A stretch of 64,000 nt of DNA from Pseudomonas sp. GV085 (GTDB lineage Bacteria; Pseudomonadota; Gammaproteobacteria; Pseudomonadales; Pseudomonadaceae), in contig NZ_QAOV01000008.1 in assembly GCF_003050925.1 (NCBI RefSeq), positions 186,001 to 250,000 on the forward strand. Reading direction: 5' to 3'. The position numbers were made by a program, and so were the translations under genes. Shown in pieces: positions 1 to 7,097 of the stretch. Position 1 is the stretch's first letter. The number at the start of each line of letters is the position of its first letter. A model generated the notes under the pieces. The model ran no database searches and was not told where the DNA came from. It saw only the letters and a program-made list of their open reading frames with translations.

Positions 1-569
1 TCTCCGGGCTCGCCATTGGCATGGACACCACGGTCATCGCCGGGCTCGCCATTGGCATGGACGCCACGGTCATCGCCGGGCTCGCCATTGGCATGGACAC
101 CACGGTCATCGCCGGGCTCGCCATTGGCATGGACGCCACGATCATCGCCGGGTTCGCCATTGGCATGGACGCCGCGATCATCCCCAGGTTCATCATGGGT
201 ACCGCTGCGTCCTGAGGACGAGGCCGTTCCGGAGTGGCTCGAACCGCTGTTGGCACTGCCATGACCGCTGTTGCTGCCATGGTCGCCACTATGGCCGCTG
301 CCGCTGTTGCTGCCATGGTCGCCGCTATGGCCGCTTCCACCGTGACTGCCGCCACCGCCGCCACCGCCGCCACTACCGCCGCCACCACCACCACTACCGC
401 CGCCGCCACTACCTCCACCACCACCACCACTTCCGCCACCGCCACCGCCACTACCCCCATCCTTGGCCTGAGCACTGGATACCCCGGACAGGCTGTCCGG
501 AATCAATACAGTAGACGCCGACAGAACCGCGCCAATAGCTACTGCCAGTAAAAGCTTATTGATGAGCAT
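1..569 (-). CDS. Secreted Gly-rich protein with tandem 12-residue repeats (3' end outside window)
   Basis: About 189 codons are visible; the C-terminus lies beyond the left edge. It starts MLINKLLLAVAIGAVLSAST, a signal peptide with a probable cut after SSAQA. A poly-Gly/Ser stretch follows (about residues 38-70), then a His/Ser/Gly/Asp segment (SGHSGDHGSNSG twice). The last part is a perfect-register 12-residue repeat, GEPGDDRGVHAN, at least five times. A GGAG ribosome site lies 8 bases before the ATG. The forward-strand open frames through this repeat are shadows, because only this strand gives a signal peptide and ribosome site. I do not recognise the family. It lies beside secretion genes on the same strand, so it may be cargo of that system (inference). 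The Asp/His-rich repeats could bind metal (speculative). Confidence 0.75.
   Translation of the reverse strand, partial: MLINKLLLAVAIGAVLSASTVLIPDSLSGVSSAQAKDGGSGGGGGGSGGGGGGSGGGGSGGGGGGSGGGGGGGGSHGGSGHSGDHGSNSGSGHSGDHGSNSGHGSANSGSSHSGTASSSGRSGTHDEPGDDRGVHANGEPGDDRGVHANGEPGDDRGVHANGEPGDDRGVHANGEPGDDRGVHANGEPG
9..188. repeat. 36-bp tandem repeat, five full units, continuing left
   Basis: Five head-to-tail 36-bp units begin at 9, 45, 81, 117 and 153, and a partial unit occupies 1-8. The first four are nearly identical, alternating GAC ACC / GAC GCC at one codon. The unit nearest the start of the gene is the most divergent. Because 36 is divisible by three, copy number can change without shifting the frame of the secreted protein it encodes. 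Confidence 0.95.
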
Positions 570-724
570 GTCGTTCTCCGTCTTCTAATTCAGATTGGAA
601 CGTGGATGAACATTGCAAGTGCTGCTTTTTTCCCCATGGGAACTTGTTAAACACTTCGACGGACTGGTTTATTCAATGGGAGGTTGAAAAGATGCAACGG
701 GCAGCGCGGCCCTGTTCCATCAGG

Positions 725-1912
725 TCAGTGAATGCTCGAGGCCAGTTCAAAAATCGGGATGTACATCAGGATCACGATCACCCCGATCAACAGGCCGATG
801 AAGGTCATGAGCAGGGGTTCGAACAGCCGTACGAACCATTCGATCCAGCGGCCGATTTCTTCGTCGTAGAAGTCGGCACTGCGCTCCATCATCTGCCCGA
901 GGTTGCCGGACTGTTCGCCGGCGCGCAGCAGGCGCAGGGATACCGGAGTCACCAGGTGATTGAGTTCCAGCGCGGTAGAAAGCGAGTGCCCCTCGCGCAC
1001 CCGGTCGCAGGCCTGGTCCAGGCGCGCGCGGGAGGCGACGCTGAGCAAGCCACGGACCATGCCCATGGCGGTGACCAGGGGAATGCCGCCTTGCAGCAGT
1101 ATGCCTAGCGAACGGTAGAAGCGCGCCAGTTCATACATGAAAATGCGCTGGTGCACCGCGGGGAGTTTTTCGATCAGGCGGTCCAGCCCCCGACGAAAGG
1201 CCGGTTGGCGCTGGAGCAGGGCGAGGGCGACGATGATGGCCAGCAAGCCACCGAAGAATTCGCCCTGGTGGGTGTGCAGGAACATGCCGCTGCTCATCAG
1301 GATCTGCGACATCCACGGCAGGTTCGACCCCAGCCCTTCGAATACCAGGCTGAAGCGCGGTACGACGTAGCCCATCAAAAACAACACCACGCCACCTCCC
1401 ACCACCAGCAACAGCATGGGGTAGATCGATGCGCTGACGATCTTCTGGCGAACCTCGTCCATGCGCTGGCGATAGCTGACATACCGGCCCAGGGCATCGC
1501 CCACGGCGCCGGTCTTCTCACTGGACTGCACCAGCGCCACGTACAAAGGCGGGAAAACCGCCGATAGCTGCCCCAAGGCCTGGGAAAACGATTTGCCCTC
1601 GTACAGCAAGCGCACCAGCTCGCTCAGGGTCTTGCGGGCTTGTGGCGCGTTTTCCTTTTCCGCCAGGCTTTCCAGCGCATCGATCAACGGCAGGCCGGCG
1701 TTGAGCAACGTGGTCAGTTCCTGGCTGAACAATACCAGGTTGAAGGTCTCGCGCTTGTGCAGGCGCAGGGCCCGCCAATGTCGCTCGGCGTGCAGGCTGA
1801 CGACTCGCAGGCCCTGGTCTTCGGCGATGCGCCTGGCTTCGCTGTGCCCCGGCGCCTCGATGGTCATTGAGACGACACCGGCCTTGCCAACGGCTTTGAG
1901 ATGAAAGCGCAT
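725..1912 (-). CDS. gspF: Type II secretion inner-membrane platform protein GspF
   Basis: The protein has 395 residues, close to the usual 400 of GspF/PilC. GspF is the polytopic inner-membrane platform that couples the GspE motor to pseudopilus assembly. Two T2SSF repeats are visible: about residues 60-185 (from FSQELTTLLNAGLPLIDALE) and 260-385 (from YELARFYRSLGILLQGGIPL). Each is followed by hydrophobic helices, including a C-terminal one near 370. The ATG follows the stop of upstream gspG by 14 bases, so the two form an operon. They run opposite to the remaining secretion genes, which start after 7 kb; such a split of gspFG from gspED is unusual. Confidence 0.93.
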   Translation of the reverse strand: MRFHLKAVGKAGVVSMTIEAPGHSEARRIAEDQGLRVVSLHAERHWRALRLHKRETFNLVLFSQELTTLLNAGLPLIDALESLAEKENAPQARKTLSELVRLLYEGKSFSQALGQLSAVFPPLYVALVQSSEKTGAVGDALGRYVSYRQRMDEVRQKIVSASIYPMLLLVVGGGVVLFLMGYVVPRFSLVFEGLGSNLPWMSQILMSSGMFLHTHQGEFFGGLLAIIVALALLQRQPAFRRGLDRLIEKLPAVHQRIFMYELARFYRSLGILLQGGIPLVTAMGMVRGLLSVASRARLDQACDRVREGHSLSTALELNHLVTPVSLRLLRAGEQSGNLGQMMERSADFYDEEIGRWIEWFVRLFEPLLMTFIGLLIGVIVILMYIPIFELASSIH

Positions 1913-1926
1913 GGTCGCCTTTCCCG

Positions 1927-2361
1927 TCAGTTCCAGTTGGTGACTTCGGCGTTCTCGCCTTCGCCGCCGGGCTGTCCGTCCTTGCCCAGGGACAACAGGT
2001 CGTACTCGCTGTTTTCACCGGGATAGCGATAGCTGTAGTTATGGCCCCAGGGGTCTTGCGGGAGTTTTTTCTGCAGGTACGGGCCGGTCCAGCGCGGTTC
2101 ATCGGCAGGGGCAGTGACCAGCGCCTGCAAACCCTGTTCGGTCGACGGGTAGTGGCCGACCTCCAGGCGGTAAAGGTCCAGGGCTTTGCTCAAGCCTTCT
2201 ATTTGCGCCTTGGCCACTTTCACTTCGGAACGGCCCAGTTGGGCGAAGTACTTCGGCGCCACGATGCCGGCCAACAGTCCCAGCACTACCAGTACCACCA
2301 ACAGTTCGAGCAGGGTGAACCCGCTTTGGTTGCGCCGGGCATAGCCCAGATGCTGATTCAT
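1927..2361 (-). CDS. gspG: Major pseudopilin GspG
   Basis: The protein has 144 residues. It carries a prepilin signature: a short basic leader, then G|FTLLELLVVLVVLGLL with Glu at position 5 of the mature chain. The C-terminal region has the GspG pattern (YPSTEQGLQALV, a PWG motif and SLGKDGQPGGEGENAEV). That last segment contains the Asp residues that bind calcium in characterised GspG proteins. It forms the pseudopilus shaft after cleavage by a prepilin peptidase, which is not encoded in this window. It is first in a two-gene operon with gspF. The upstream region is shared with the divergent lytic transglycosylase and holds C4/G4 palindromes. Confidence 0.94.
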   Translation of the reverse strand: MNQHLGYARRNQSGFTLLELLVVLVVLGLLAGIVAPKYFAQLGRSEVKVAKAQIEGLSKALDLYRLEVGHYPSTEQGLQALVTAPADEPRWTGPYLQKKLPQDPWGHNYSYRYPGENSEYDLLSLGKDGQPGGEGENAEVTNWN

Positions 2362-2468
2362 GATGACCTCCCACAGTCGACAGCAGAGTCTCTATACAGG
2401 CGCATGCAATTGCCATGCTCATGACTGGACATCCTTCTGCACCCCCTGTGCTACGGGCCTTTCACTTA

Positions 2469-2484
2469 CGGCACGGTGCTTGCG
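2469..2484 (+). promoter_or_regulatory. Sigma-54 (-24/-12) promoter candidate
   Basis: CGGCACGGTGCTTGCG fits the -24/-12 pattern (TGGCACG-N4-TTGC) with exactly ten bases between GG and GC. It lies 72 bases before the lytic transglycosylase ATG and points toward it. Palindromic C4/G4 sequences lie just downstream rather than upstream, so the activator geometry is less usual than at the other two sites. Confidence 0.55.
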
Positions 2485-2507
2485 TATAGCTATTTTACTA
2501 CCGGCCA

Positions 2508-2534
2508 TTGGGGCAATACCCCCATTTTTCGGGG
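2508..2534. promoter_or_regulatory. C4/G4 palindromes, probable activator site
   Basis: The segment contains TTGGGGCAATACCCCCA followed directly by CCCCATTTTTCGGGG. The second half nearly repeats the CCCCATTTTTGGGG site near 6310. It lies between the divergent gspG and transglycosylase genes and belongs to the same motif family as the sites at 3183 and 6263. Confidence 0.5.
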
Positions 2535-2555
2535 CCAGGCAGGGGAGGCAAAACA

Positions 2556-3164
2556 ATGAAAGCCATCACCGCAGGATTGCTCGGATTACTCGCGCTCGCT
2601 GGTGCCGCACAGGCTGATGTGTTCGTTTCCCTGGACGCCAAGGGCAACTATGTCCTGTCCAATGTCCACCGCCCCGGACGCCACTATGAACGGGTGATCC
2701 ATGAACCCGATGCGGCGCTCGTCAGTCTCGATCAGCAGCCGCAGATGATCGCCGCGCAACCCTACGCCGAGCTGGTGTCGGCGGCGGCAACAGCCAACGA
2801 ACTACCGGCGGCGCTGCTGCACGCAGTGATCAAGACCGAGTCCGGCTACAACGCTCGCGCTACCTCACCCAAGGGCGCTCGCGGACTGATGCAGTTGATG
2901 CCCAGAATCGCCCGCGAAATGGGTGTGACCAACGCCTACGACCCCAAGGCGAACATTCAGGGTGGCGCCCGCTATCTCAAGCGCCTGATGACGATGTTCG
3001 ACAACGATATCCGCCTCGCCGTGGCCGCCTACAACGCCGGTCCGCAAGCGGTGCTCAGCCGGGGCAACAGGATCCCGCCGTTCGCCGAAACCCTGCGTTA
3101 TGTGCCCAATGTGCTGAACCACTATCGGCGTTTACAGGGGTTGTCCGCGGATGCGCCGCTGTGA
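2556..3164 (+). CDS. Lytic transglycosylase, SLT domain
   Basis: The protein has 202 residues. The ATG at MKAITAGLLGLLALAG gives a clean signal peptide (cut after AAQA) and follows an AGGGGAGG ribosome site; a longer frame upstream lacks these. The SLT (lysozyme-like) domain covers about residues 75-185. It has the catalytic Glu at about 95 in KTESGYNARA, then SPKGARGLMQLMP and the AVAAYNAGP motif. Such enzymes cleave the glycan strands of peptidoglycan, often to make room for envelope-spanning machines. Its place between two halves of a secretion cluster suggests it opens the wall for that system (inference). Confidence 0.9.
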   Translation: MKAITAGLLGLLALAGAAQADVFVSLDAKGNYVLSNVHRPGRHYERVIHEPDAALVSLDQQPQMIAAQPYAELVSAAATANELPAALLHAVIKTESGYNARATSPKGARGLMQLMPRIAREMGVTNAYDPKANIQGGARYLKRLMTMFDNDIRLAVAAYNAGPQAVLSRGNRIPPFAETLRYVPNVLNHYRRLQGLSADAPL

Positions 3165-3182
3165 TCGAAACCCCGTGGATGG

Positions 3183-3250
3183 TTTTCCCCAATAGTGGGG
3201 AATGGTGGCCCTGGCGAGAAAATGGGGGATTGGGTGGGGAATATCCCCCC
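3183..3250. promoter_or_regulatory. Upstream activator sites for a sigma-54 regulator
   Basis: TTTTCCCCAATAGTGGGGAAT at 3183-3203 is a CCCC-N6-GGGG inverted repeat with A/T shoulders. A second cluster, GGTGGGGAATATCCCCCC at 3233-3250, and a half site near 3222 follow. They sit 50-120 bases upstream of the -24/-12 promoter at 3302, the standard place for binding of an NtrC-family activator. Confidence 0.65.
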
Positions 3251-3301
3251 CGGCTTATCAAATCGTGATCGTAACCAACTGATTAGTAATGTGATTTTTT
3301 G

Positions 3302-3317
3302 TGGCACGCGGATTGCT
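3302..3317 (+). promoter_or_regulatory. Sigma-54 (-24/-12) promoter, near-perfect
   Basis: TGGCACGCGGATTGCT matches the sigma-54 consensus TGGCACG-N4-TTGCT at every conserved base, with GG and GC ten bases apart. It drives the short operon starting at 3517, leaving a leader of about 190 bases. Paired C4/G4 palindromes lie upstream. The rest of 3165-3516 shows no gene. Confidence 0.8.
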
Positions 3318-3516
3318 CCGGACAATTTATCGAGAAGAGTTCCCCGATAACCCGCAGGGAGGCCCGAGTCCAGGATCGGCATATCCCACGCTTCATCCTT
3401 GATCAATTTGCTGCGGGCGGCTGCCGGCGATTGCCTGACCATCAATCTGCAGAACCCGCAGACCTCCCACAAGGGTTGGGCAAGGCAGGAACAGATCGAT
3501 AAAGAGGATTGTTGTT

Positions 3517-3825
3517 ATGGACAGGACCACCACATTCGCTGGCAGCGCGGTGATTCTCGGGATGGCCTTGATCGGGTTCGGGGTATGGCGGACCGCGCCC
3601 CCGACTGCGCTCAACGAAATCACCTTGCCCGATACCTGGAGCGACCGGACGCTGGAACGTGACGGGATTTCGGTGGCCCTCGATGTAAAGCCACTGGCCA
3701 AGGACGGCGTACTGCGTGAGGGCGGCATTGCCGACGTGCAATTTCGAGTGACGGACAAAGCCTCCGGTCAACCCTTGTCTGGCGTCGCGCCGGGTGTTCG
3801 GGGCATTCCCGGCGATACCCACTGA
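3517..3825 (+). CDS. Short membrane-anchored protein, likely N-terminal remnant
   Basis: The protein has 102 residues and an AGAGGA ribosome site. It starts with a signal anchor (MDRTTTFAGSAVILGMALIGF). A segment of about 65 residues follows (LNEITLPDTWSDRTLERDG to FRVTDKASGQPLSG) that reads like the opening domain of a larger secreted protein. It stops soon after, in a run (APGVRGIPGDTH) that looks unrelated. From memory, similar N-termini occur in Pseudomonas beta-propeller (cytochrome D1-like) proteins encoded beside SCO genes; if so, the propeller is missing here. It is the first gene after a strong sigma-54 promoter and lies 12 bases before the SCO gene. The truncation is inference; the short frame itself is clear. 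Confidence 0.6.
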   Translation: MDRTTTFAGSAVILGMALIGFGVWRTAPPTALNEITLPDTWSDRTLERDGISVALDVKPLAKDGVLREGGIADVQFRVTDKASGQPLSGVAPGVRGIPGDTH

Positions 3826-3837
3826 GAGGAAGCTGAC

Positions 3838-4494
3838 ATGAACCGATTCGCGCATCGCGGCCTGCTGACGTTCGGCCTGTTGGCCTTCGGTATCGGCCAG
3901 GCGCTGGCTCACTCGTCGGACGAGCACACCGGGCAGGACATGGCGGCCAAAAAGGCCAGCCCGGAGACCGCCCGGATCAAGTTTGCCGACGTGACCCTGC
4001 TGGACCAGAACGGCAATGTCGTCAGCCTGGAAAAAGACCTGGTGAGCAACAAGATCGTGGTCATGGGCTTCATCTACACCAGCTGCACTACGGTCTGCCC
4101 GGTGGTGTCCTCGATCATGGGCAAGGTGCAGAAACAGTTGGGCGCGCGGGTTGGCACCGAGGTGCAACTGGTGTCGATCAGCATCGACCCGCAGCGTGAT
4201 GATCCCCAACGCCTGAACGACTACGCCCGCACCTTCCAGCAGGGGCCGGGCTGGAGCTGGCTGACCGGTTCGCCGCAGTCGGTCACTGTCACCCTCATGG
4301 GCCTGGGCGCTTATAGCGGTGACATCGAGAACCACTCGCCGCTGATTCTGGTAGGGGATGGCAACAACCGTTTCTGGACCCGCTACTACGGTTACACCGA
4401 CCCGACGGAGCTGGCCCGGGCCGTCGAGAAACTCAGTGGTGAACGCAACGCCCACGCCAAGCACACCGCCATCGCCATGGAGCATCAGCCATGA
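3838..4494 (+). CDS. SCO1/SenC family copper chaperone
   Basis: The protein has 218 residues, with a GAGGAAG ribosome site 7 bases before the ATG. A signal peptide ends at AQALA. The thioredoxin-like SCO domain carries both copper-binding elements: Cys83 and Cys87 in SCTTVCPV and a His at about 166 in ENHSPLILVG. SCO proteins deliver copper or handle thiols for cuprous enzymes in the periplasm, classically the CuA site of cytochrome oxidase. No oxidase or multicopper enzyme gene remains nearby, so its client is not visible. Its stop codon overlaps the start of the next, SCO-like gene (ATGA). Confidence 0.92.
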   Translation: MNRFAHRGLLTFGLLAFGIGQALAHSSDEHTGQDMAAKKASPETARIKFADVTLLDQNGNVVSLEKDLVSNKIVVMGFIYTSCTTVCPVVSSIMGKVQKQLGARVGTEVQLVSISIDPQRDDPQRLNDYARTFQQGPGWSWLTGSPQSVTVTLMGLGAYSGDIENHSPLILVGDGNNRFWTRYYGYTDPTELARAVEKLSGERNAHAKHTAIAMEHQP

Positions 4495-4799
4495 GAGGCA
4501 TCACCTTTATTTCCCTTACCAGTGATCCGCTGCGGGACACCCCGGCGGAACTCAAGGCTTACACCTTGAAACAGGGCGTCGATGAGCCCCACTGGTTTTT
4601 TCTTACCGGCGACGAGGCGCAAATGGACCTTGTCTTGGGTCGCATCGGCCAGATCGTGCCGACCCCTGAGCAACACTCCACCCAGTCGATCGTCGGTGAC
4701 GTGGCGAACAAGCGCTGGAGTAAAATCCGTCTCGATGCTCCGGCAGCCGCCATTGCCCAACGCTTGCAGTGGCTGACAATGCCCGTGGCCGGTCGCTGA
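4491..4799 (+). CDS. Half-length SCO-like protein lacking the CxxxC motif
   Basis: The protein has 102 residues and starts inside the stop codon of the SCO gene (ATGA overlap), so translation is probably coupled. The sequence (ITFISLTSDPLRDTPAELKAY, HWFFLTGD, PEQHSTQSIVGD) aligns by eye with the C-terminal half of SCO proteins and keeps the copper-ligand His at about residue 62. The half with the two cysteines and the signal peptide is absent. As written it could neither be exported by Sec nor bind copper in the usual way. It is either a remnant of a second full SCO gene or a very reduced paralogue. Confidence 0.7.
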   Translation: MRGITFISLTSDPLRDTPAELKAYTLKQGVDEPHWFFLTGDEAQMDLVLGRIGQIVPTPEQHSTQSIVGDVANKRWSKIRLDAPAAAIAQRLQWLTMPVAGR

Positions 4800-4808
4800 G
4801 CCACGGCC

Positions 4809-6092
4809 ATGAATACTGCCCTCGTCCTTGGCCTGCTGCTTTTGGGCAGCATCGCGCTCGGTGCCCAGGCGCTGCCGCTGAGTCTCAGCGAAAGTGCCGG
4901 CAAGCGGTTGTACCGCGAAGGCGTGTCCGCCAGCGGTGAGCCGAACATGGCCCGGGTCGGCGCATCGAACAGGGTGCTGCCGGCCAAGCGCCTGGCCGAA
5001 GACCGCGATCCGGGCCTGACCCCCGACAGTCTGTACCTGGGCACGTTGTTGCCGGCCACCGGGCCATTGAGCGAGGAGGGCGCCACGGTGGCGGCGGTGC
5101 TTAAGGGCTGCGTGGCGCGTATCAACGAGGCGGGCGGAATTCATGGCCGGCAGTTGCGCCTGACCATCCTCGACCCCGGTACCGACCGCGCCAGTGCTGA
5201 AAAGGCGCTGGACCGGCTGATCGACGAAGAACAGGTATTTGCCCTGATCGCACCGCTGGCACCGGCATTGGACGTGGACCTTGCCGTGCGTCTGGAGCGG
5301 GCCGGCATCCCCCTGATCGGGCCGCTGTCCTTGCAGGGCACGCCCCACACCAGCCGGCAGATATTCGAACCGCTGCCGGGGCTTCGCGAGCAATTGATCG
5401 CCCTGGCCGAGTACGCCGGTGCCAGCCTGCGGGTGCTGCAGGGGCCGACGCTGATCGCCTATCCGGACGACTCCGGCCAACGGCTGGCGGCGCAGGAGCT
5501 CAGCCAGTACTTGCAGGGGCACGCCTGGCAACAGGTGCGGCTGCAAGCCTACGACCCGACCAGGGATGATTTGCCCTTGGGCTCGCGCTCGGTATTTTAC
5601 CTGGGCAGCGGCAGCGACTTCAGTCGTCTGGCCGAGCGCTTGCAAACGGCGGGGCAGGTGCCTTACCTGTTCGCCGCCTCGAACCAGGTGGCGGGCAATC
5701 TGATGCAGGTGCCTGAGGGATTTTCCCGGCGGGTGTTCCTGGCCTATCCGTTCGTGCCCAGCGACTGGACCCTGGCCGGGCGCCAGGCCCTGACCCGGTT
5801 ACGCGAACACCAGGGCCTCGGCGGCCAGCACACAGTGCTGCAAGTGGGCGCGTTCAGCTCGATGATGCTGCTCAGCGAAGGCATGAAGCAGGCCGGGCGG
5901 GATGCCAGCCGCGAGAAACTGGTCAGTGCCCTGGAGGGCCTGCATGACTTCGATACCGGGCTGACGCCACTGATCAGCTTTGGTCCTGGCCGACGCCAGG
6001 GCTTGAGCGGTGCCCATATCGTCACGGTGGATCTGCCGGGCCAGCGTTTCTATCTGGTCGCCCCCTATAAACCCGTTGCTGCAACGCCCTGA
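4809..6092 (+). CDS. Periplasmic leucine-binding-type protein with a vestigial cytochrome-like N-terminus
   Basis: The protein has 427 residues, with a signal peptide ending at AQALP. From about residue 70 it is a type I periplasmic-binding fold of the branched-chain amino-acid receptor family (YLGTLLPATGPLSEEG, RINEAGGIHGRQLRLTILDP, ALIAPLAPALDVDLA). Before that domain, residues 25-55 (SAGKRLYREGVSASGEPNMA) read like the first helix of a c-type cytochrome, but no CxxCH heme site exists anywhere in the protein. It is the last large gene of the SCO operon. No ABC permease or ATPase is adjacent, so a sensory or electron-transfer role is as likely as transport. Loss of the heme part is inference. 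Confidence 0.78.
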   Translation: MNTALVLGLLLLGSIALGAQALPLSLSESAGKRLYREGVSASGEPNMARVGASNRVLPAKRLAEDRDPGLTPDSLYLGTLLPATGPLSEEGATVAAVLKGCVARINEAGGIHGRQLRLTILDPGTDRASAEKALDRLIDEEQVFALIAPLAPALDVDLAVRLERAGIPLIGPLSLQGTPHTSRQIFEPLPGLREQLIALAEYAGASLRVLQGPTLIAYPDDSGQRLAAQELSQYLQGHAWQQVRLQAYDPTRDDLPLGSRSVFYLGSGSDFSRLAERLQTAGQVPYLFAASNQVAGNLMQVPEGFSRRVFLAYPFVPSDWTLAGRQALTRLREHQGLGGQHTVLQVGAFSSMMLLSEGMKQAGRDASREKLVSALEGLHDFDTGLTPLISFGPGRRQGLSGAHIVTVDLPGQRFYLVAPYKPVAATP

Positions 6093-6105
6093 CCGGAGGC
6101 CGATC

Positions 6106-6258
6106 ATGAAGTACAACAGTTTGCTGGTCCTGCTGCCGCTGTGGCTGCCCGGTGCAGACACTTCCACTGTCGAAGCCGCGCGACTACGCTTAACCGGGAC
6201 GAATTCATTGGCGCCATTGCGCTCGCGCAATCGAATCGAGCGAATTGACGATGAATAG
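6106..6258 (+). CDS. Small exported peptide, possibly an N-terminal remnant
   Basis: The frame has 50 codons, with a CCGGAGG ribosome site 5 bases before the ATG and 13 bases after the preceding stop. It begins with a hydrophobic leader (MKYNSLLVLLPLWLPGADT), then a short basic segment (RLRLTGTNSLAPLRSRNRIER). I do not recognise it. The good ribosome site and leader suggest it once opened, or still is, a secreted protein of the SCO operon. Its abrupt end echoes the first gene of the operon. Confidence 0.45.
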   Translation: MKYNSLLVLLPLWLPGADTSTVEAARLRLTGTNSLAPLRSRNRIERIDDE

Positions 6259-6262
6259 GGGA

Positions 6263-6326
6263 TTTCCCCAACATTGGGGAAAAAACGACAATGCCAATCC
6301 GGTCGCTTTCCCCATTTTTGGGGGAT
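6263..6326. promoter_or_regulatory. Paired C4/G4 palindromes, activator sites
   Basis: TTTCCCCAACATTGGGGAAA (6263-6282) is a near-perfect inverted repeat. TTTCCCCATTTTTGGGGGAT (from 6307) is a second copy about 44 bases on. Both have CCCC-N6-GGGG cores, like the site at 3187. They sit 73-136 bases upstream of the -24/-12 element at 6399. Confidence 0.7.
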
Positions 6327-6398
6327 GGAATGGCTGTACAAGAAGGCATTGTCTTTGAATTCAAGGGCATGAAGACCTGAAATAACCGGTGTCCAGCC

Positions 6399-6414
6399 TG
6401 GCGTGAAGTGTGCA
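6399..6414 (+). promoter_or_regulatory. Sigma-54 (-24/-12) promoter candidate
   Basis: TGGCGTGAAGTGTGCA keeps the GG and GC with ten bases between, although its -12 box (TGTGCA) is weaker than consensus. It lies 66 bases upstream of the receiver gene and presumably drives that gene and the gspE-to-pseudopilin operon that follows. Confidence 0.55.
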
Positions 6415-6480
6415 TAAGCCCTGTCAAGGCGTGCACTCAGCCAGGTTCAAACCCGGACCTGAGGTTTCAAGGAGTCCACC

Positions 6481-7014
6481 TTGTTAAACAAAGTACTGGT
6501 TGTTGATGACGAACAGTTGCTGGCGGAAAACCTCCAGGGTTACCTGCAGGCGCAGGCACTGGAAGTCCGGATTGCCCACGACGGTGCGCAAGGAATCGCT
6601 GAAGCCGACGATTTCGCACCCGATGTGATGGTGTTCGATTACCGCTTGCCTGACATGGAAGGTTTTCAGGTGCTCGATTCCGTTCGCCAGAACAGGATAT
6701 GTCATTTTGTGCTGATCACAGGGCATCCCACCGCAGAAGTCTGCGAGCGGGCCCGGCTAATGGGAGTCAGCCATATCCTGTTCAAACCCTTTCCATTGGT
6801 GGAATTGGCCCGTGCAGTGCTTGATCTTCTGGGCAGGCGGCGCGACCCCAAATCGGGTGTGAGCACTTGCAAAGGATTCGTCGAACGACGCCAGAGCAAG
6901 ACCGAAAGTTTCCCGCTGCAGTTGTACGACGGTAGTTGGGTGCTTGCAGATCGCCGAAAAAGTGCATCGGCCTCCATGGCACCAGACGACGAACAATTGC
7001 TCACCGGGGAGTAG
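6481..7014 (+). CDS. Response regulator with a single receiver domain
   Basis: The protein has 177 residues. The start is TTG, chosen because AAGGAG lies 6 bases before it and the receiver begins at once (KVLVVDDEQ). Visible receiver features are the acidic pair DDE, the phospho-acceptor Asp at about 53 in VFDYRLPD, Thr in LITGHP and Lys in FKPFP. After about residue 120 there is no recognisable output domain, only a tail of about 57 residues (RDPKSGVSTCKGFVERRQSK). It probably acts by protein contact, perhaps on the secretion system whose gspE follows, rather than as the DNA-binding activator of the C4/G4 sites. No histidine kinase is encoded nearby. Confidence 0.88.
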   Translation: MLNKVLVVDDEQLLAENLQGYLQAQALEVRIAHDGAQGIAEADDFAPDVMVFDYRLPDMEGFQVLDSVRQNRICHFVLITGHPTAEVCERARLMGVSHILFKPFPLVELARAVLDLLGRRRDPKSGVSTCKGFVERRQSKTESFPLQLYDGSWVLADRRKSASASMAPDDEQLLTGE

Positions 7015-7097
7015 TGGCGCGACAGGACGTTCCGGCCCCCGCCGAAATGGCTCGCCGCGCCGACAGGGCTCAAAGCCCCGGGCGTTGGAGAGCAGCC

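Noticed and set aside
1..188. 36-bp repeats as a CRISPR array
   Set aside because: Units are directly contiguous with no spacers and are in frame with a protein.
16..551. Forward-strand open frames through the left-edge repeats
   Set aside because: They translate to low-complexity Ala/Thr or Pro/Arg runs without start signals. The minus strand gives a signal peptide, a ribosome site and a regular 12-residue repeat.
2400..2425. Minus-strand sigma-54 promoter for gspG
   Set aside because: TGGCAATTGCATGC has only nine bases between GG and GC and lacks the -12 box, so it was not called.
6481..7014. Receiver protein as the sigma-54 activator of the C4/G4 sites
   Set aside because: It has no AAA+ domain (GAFTGA) and no helix-turn-helix.
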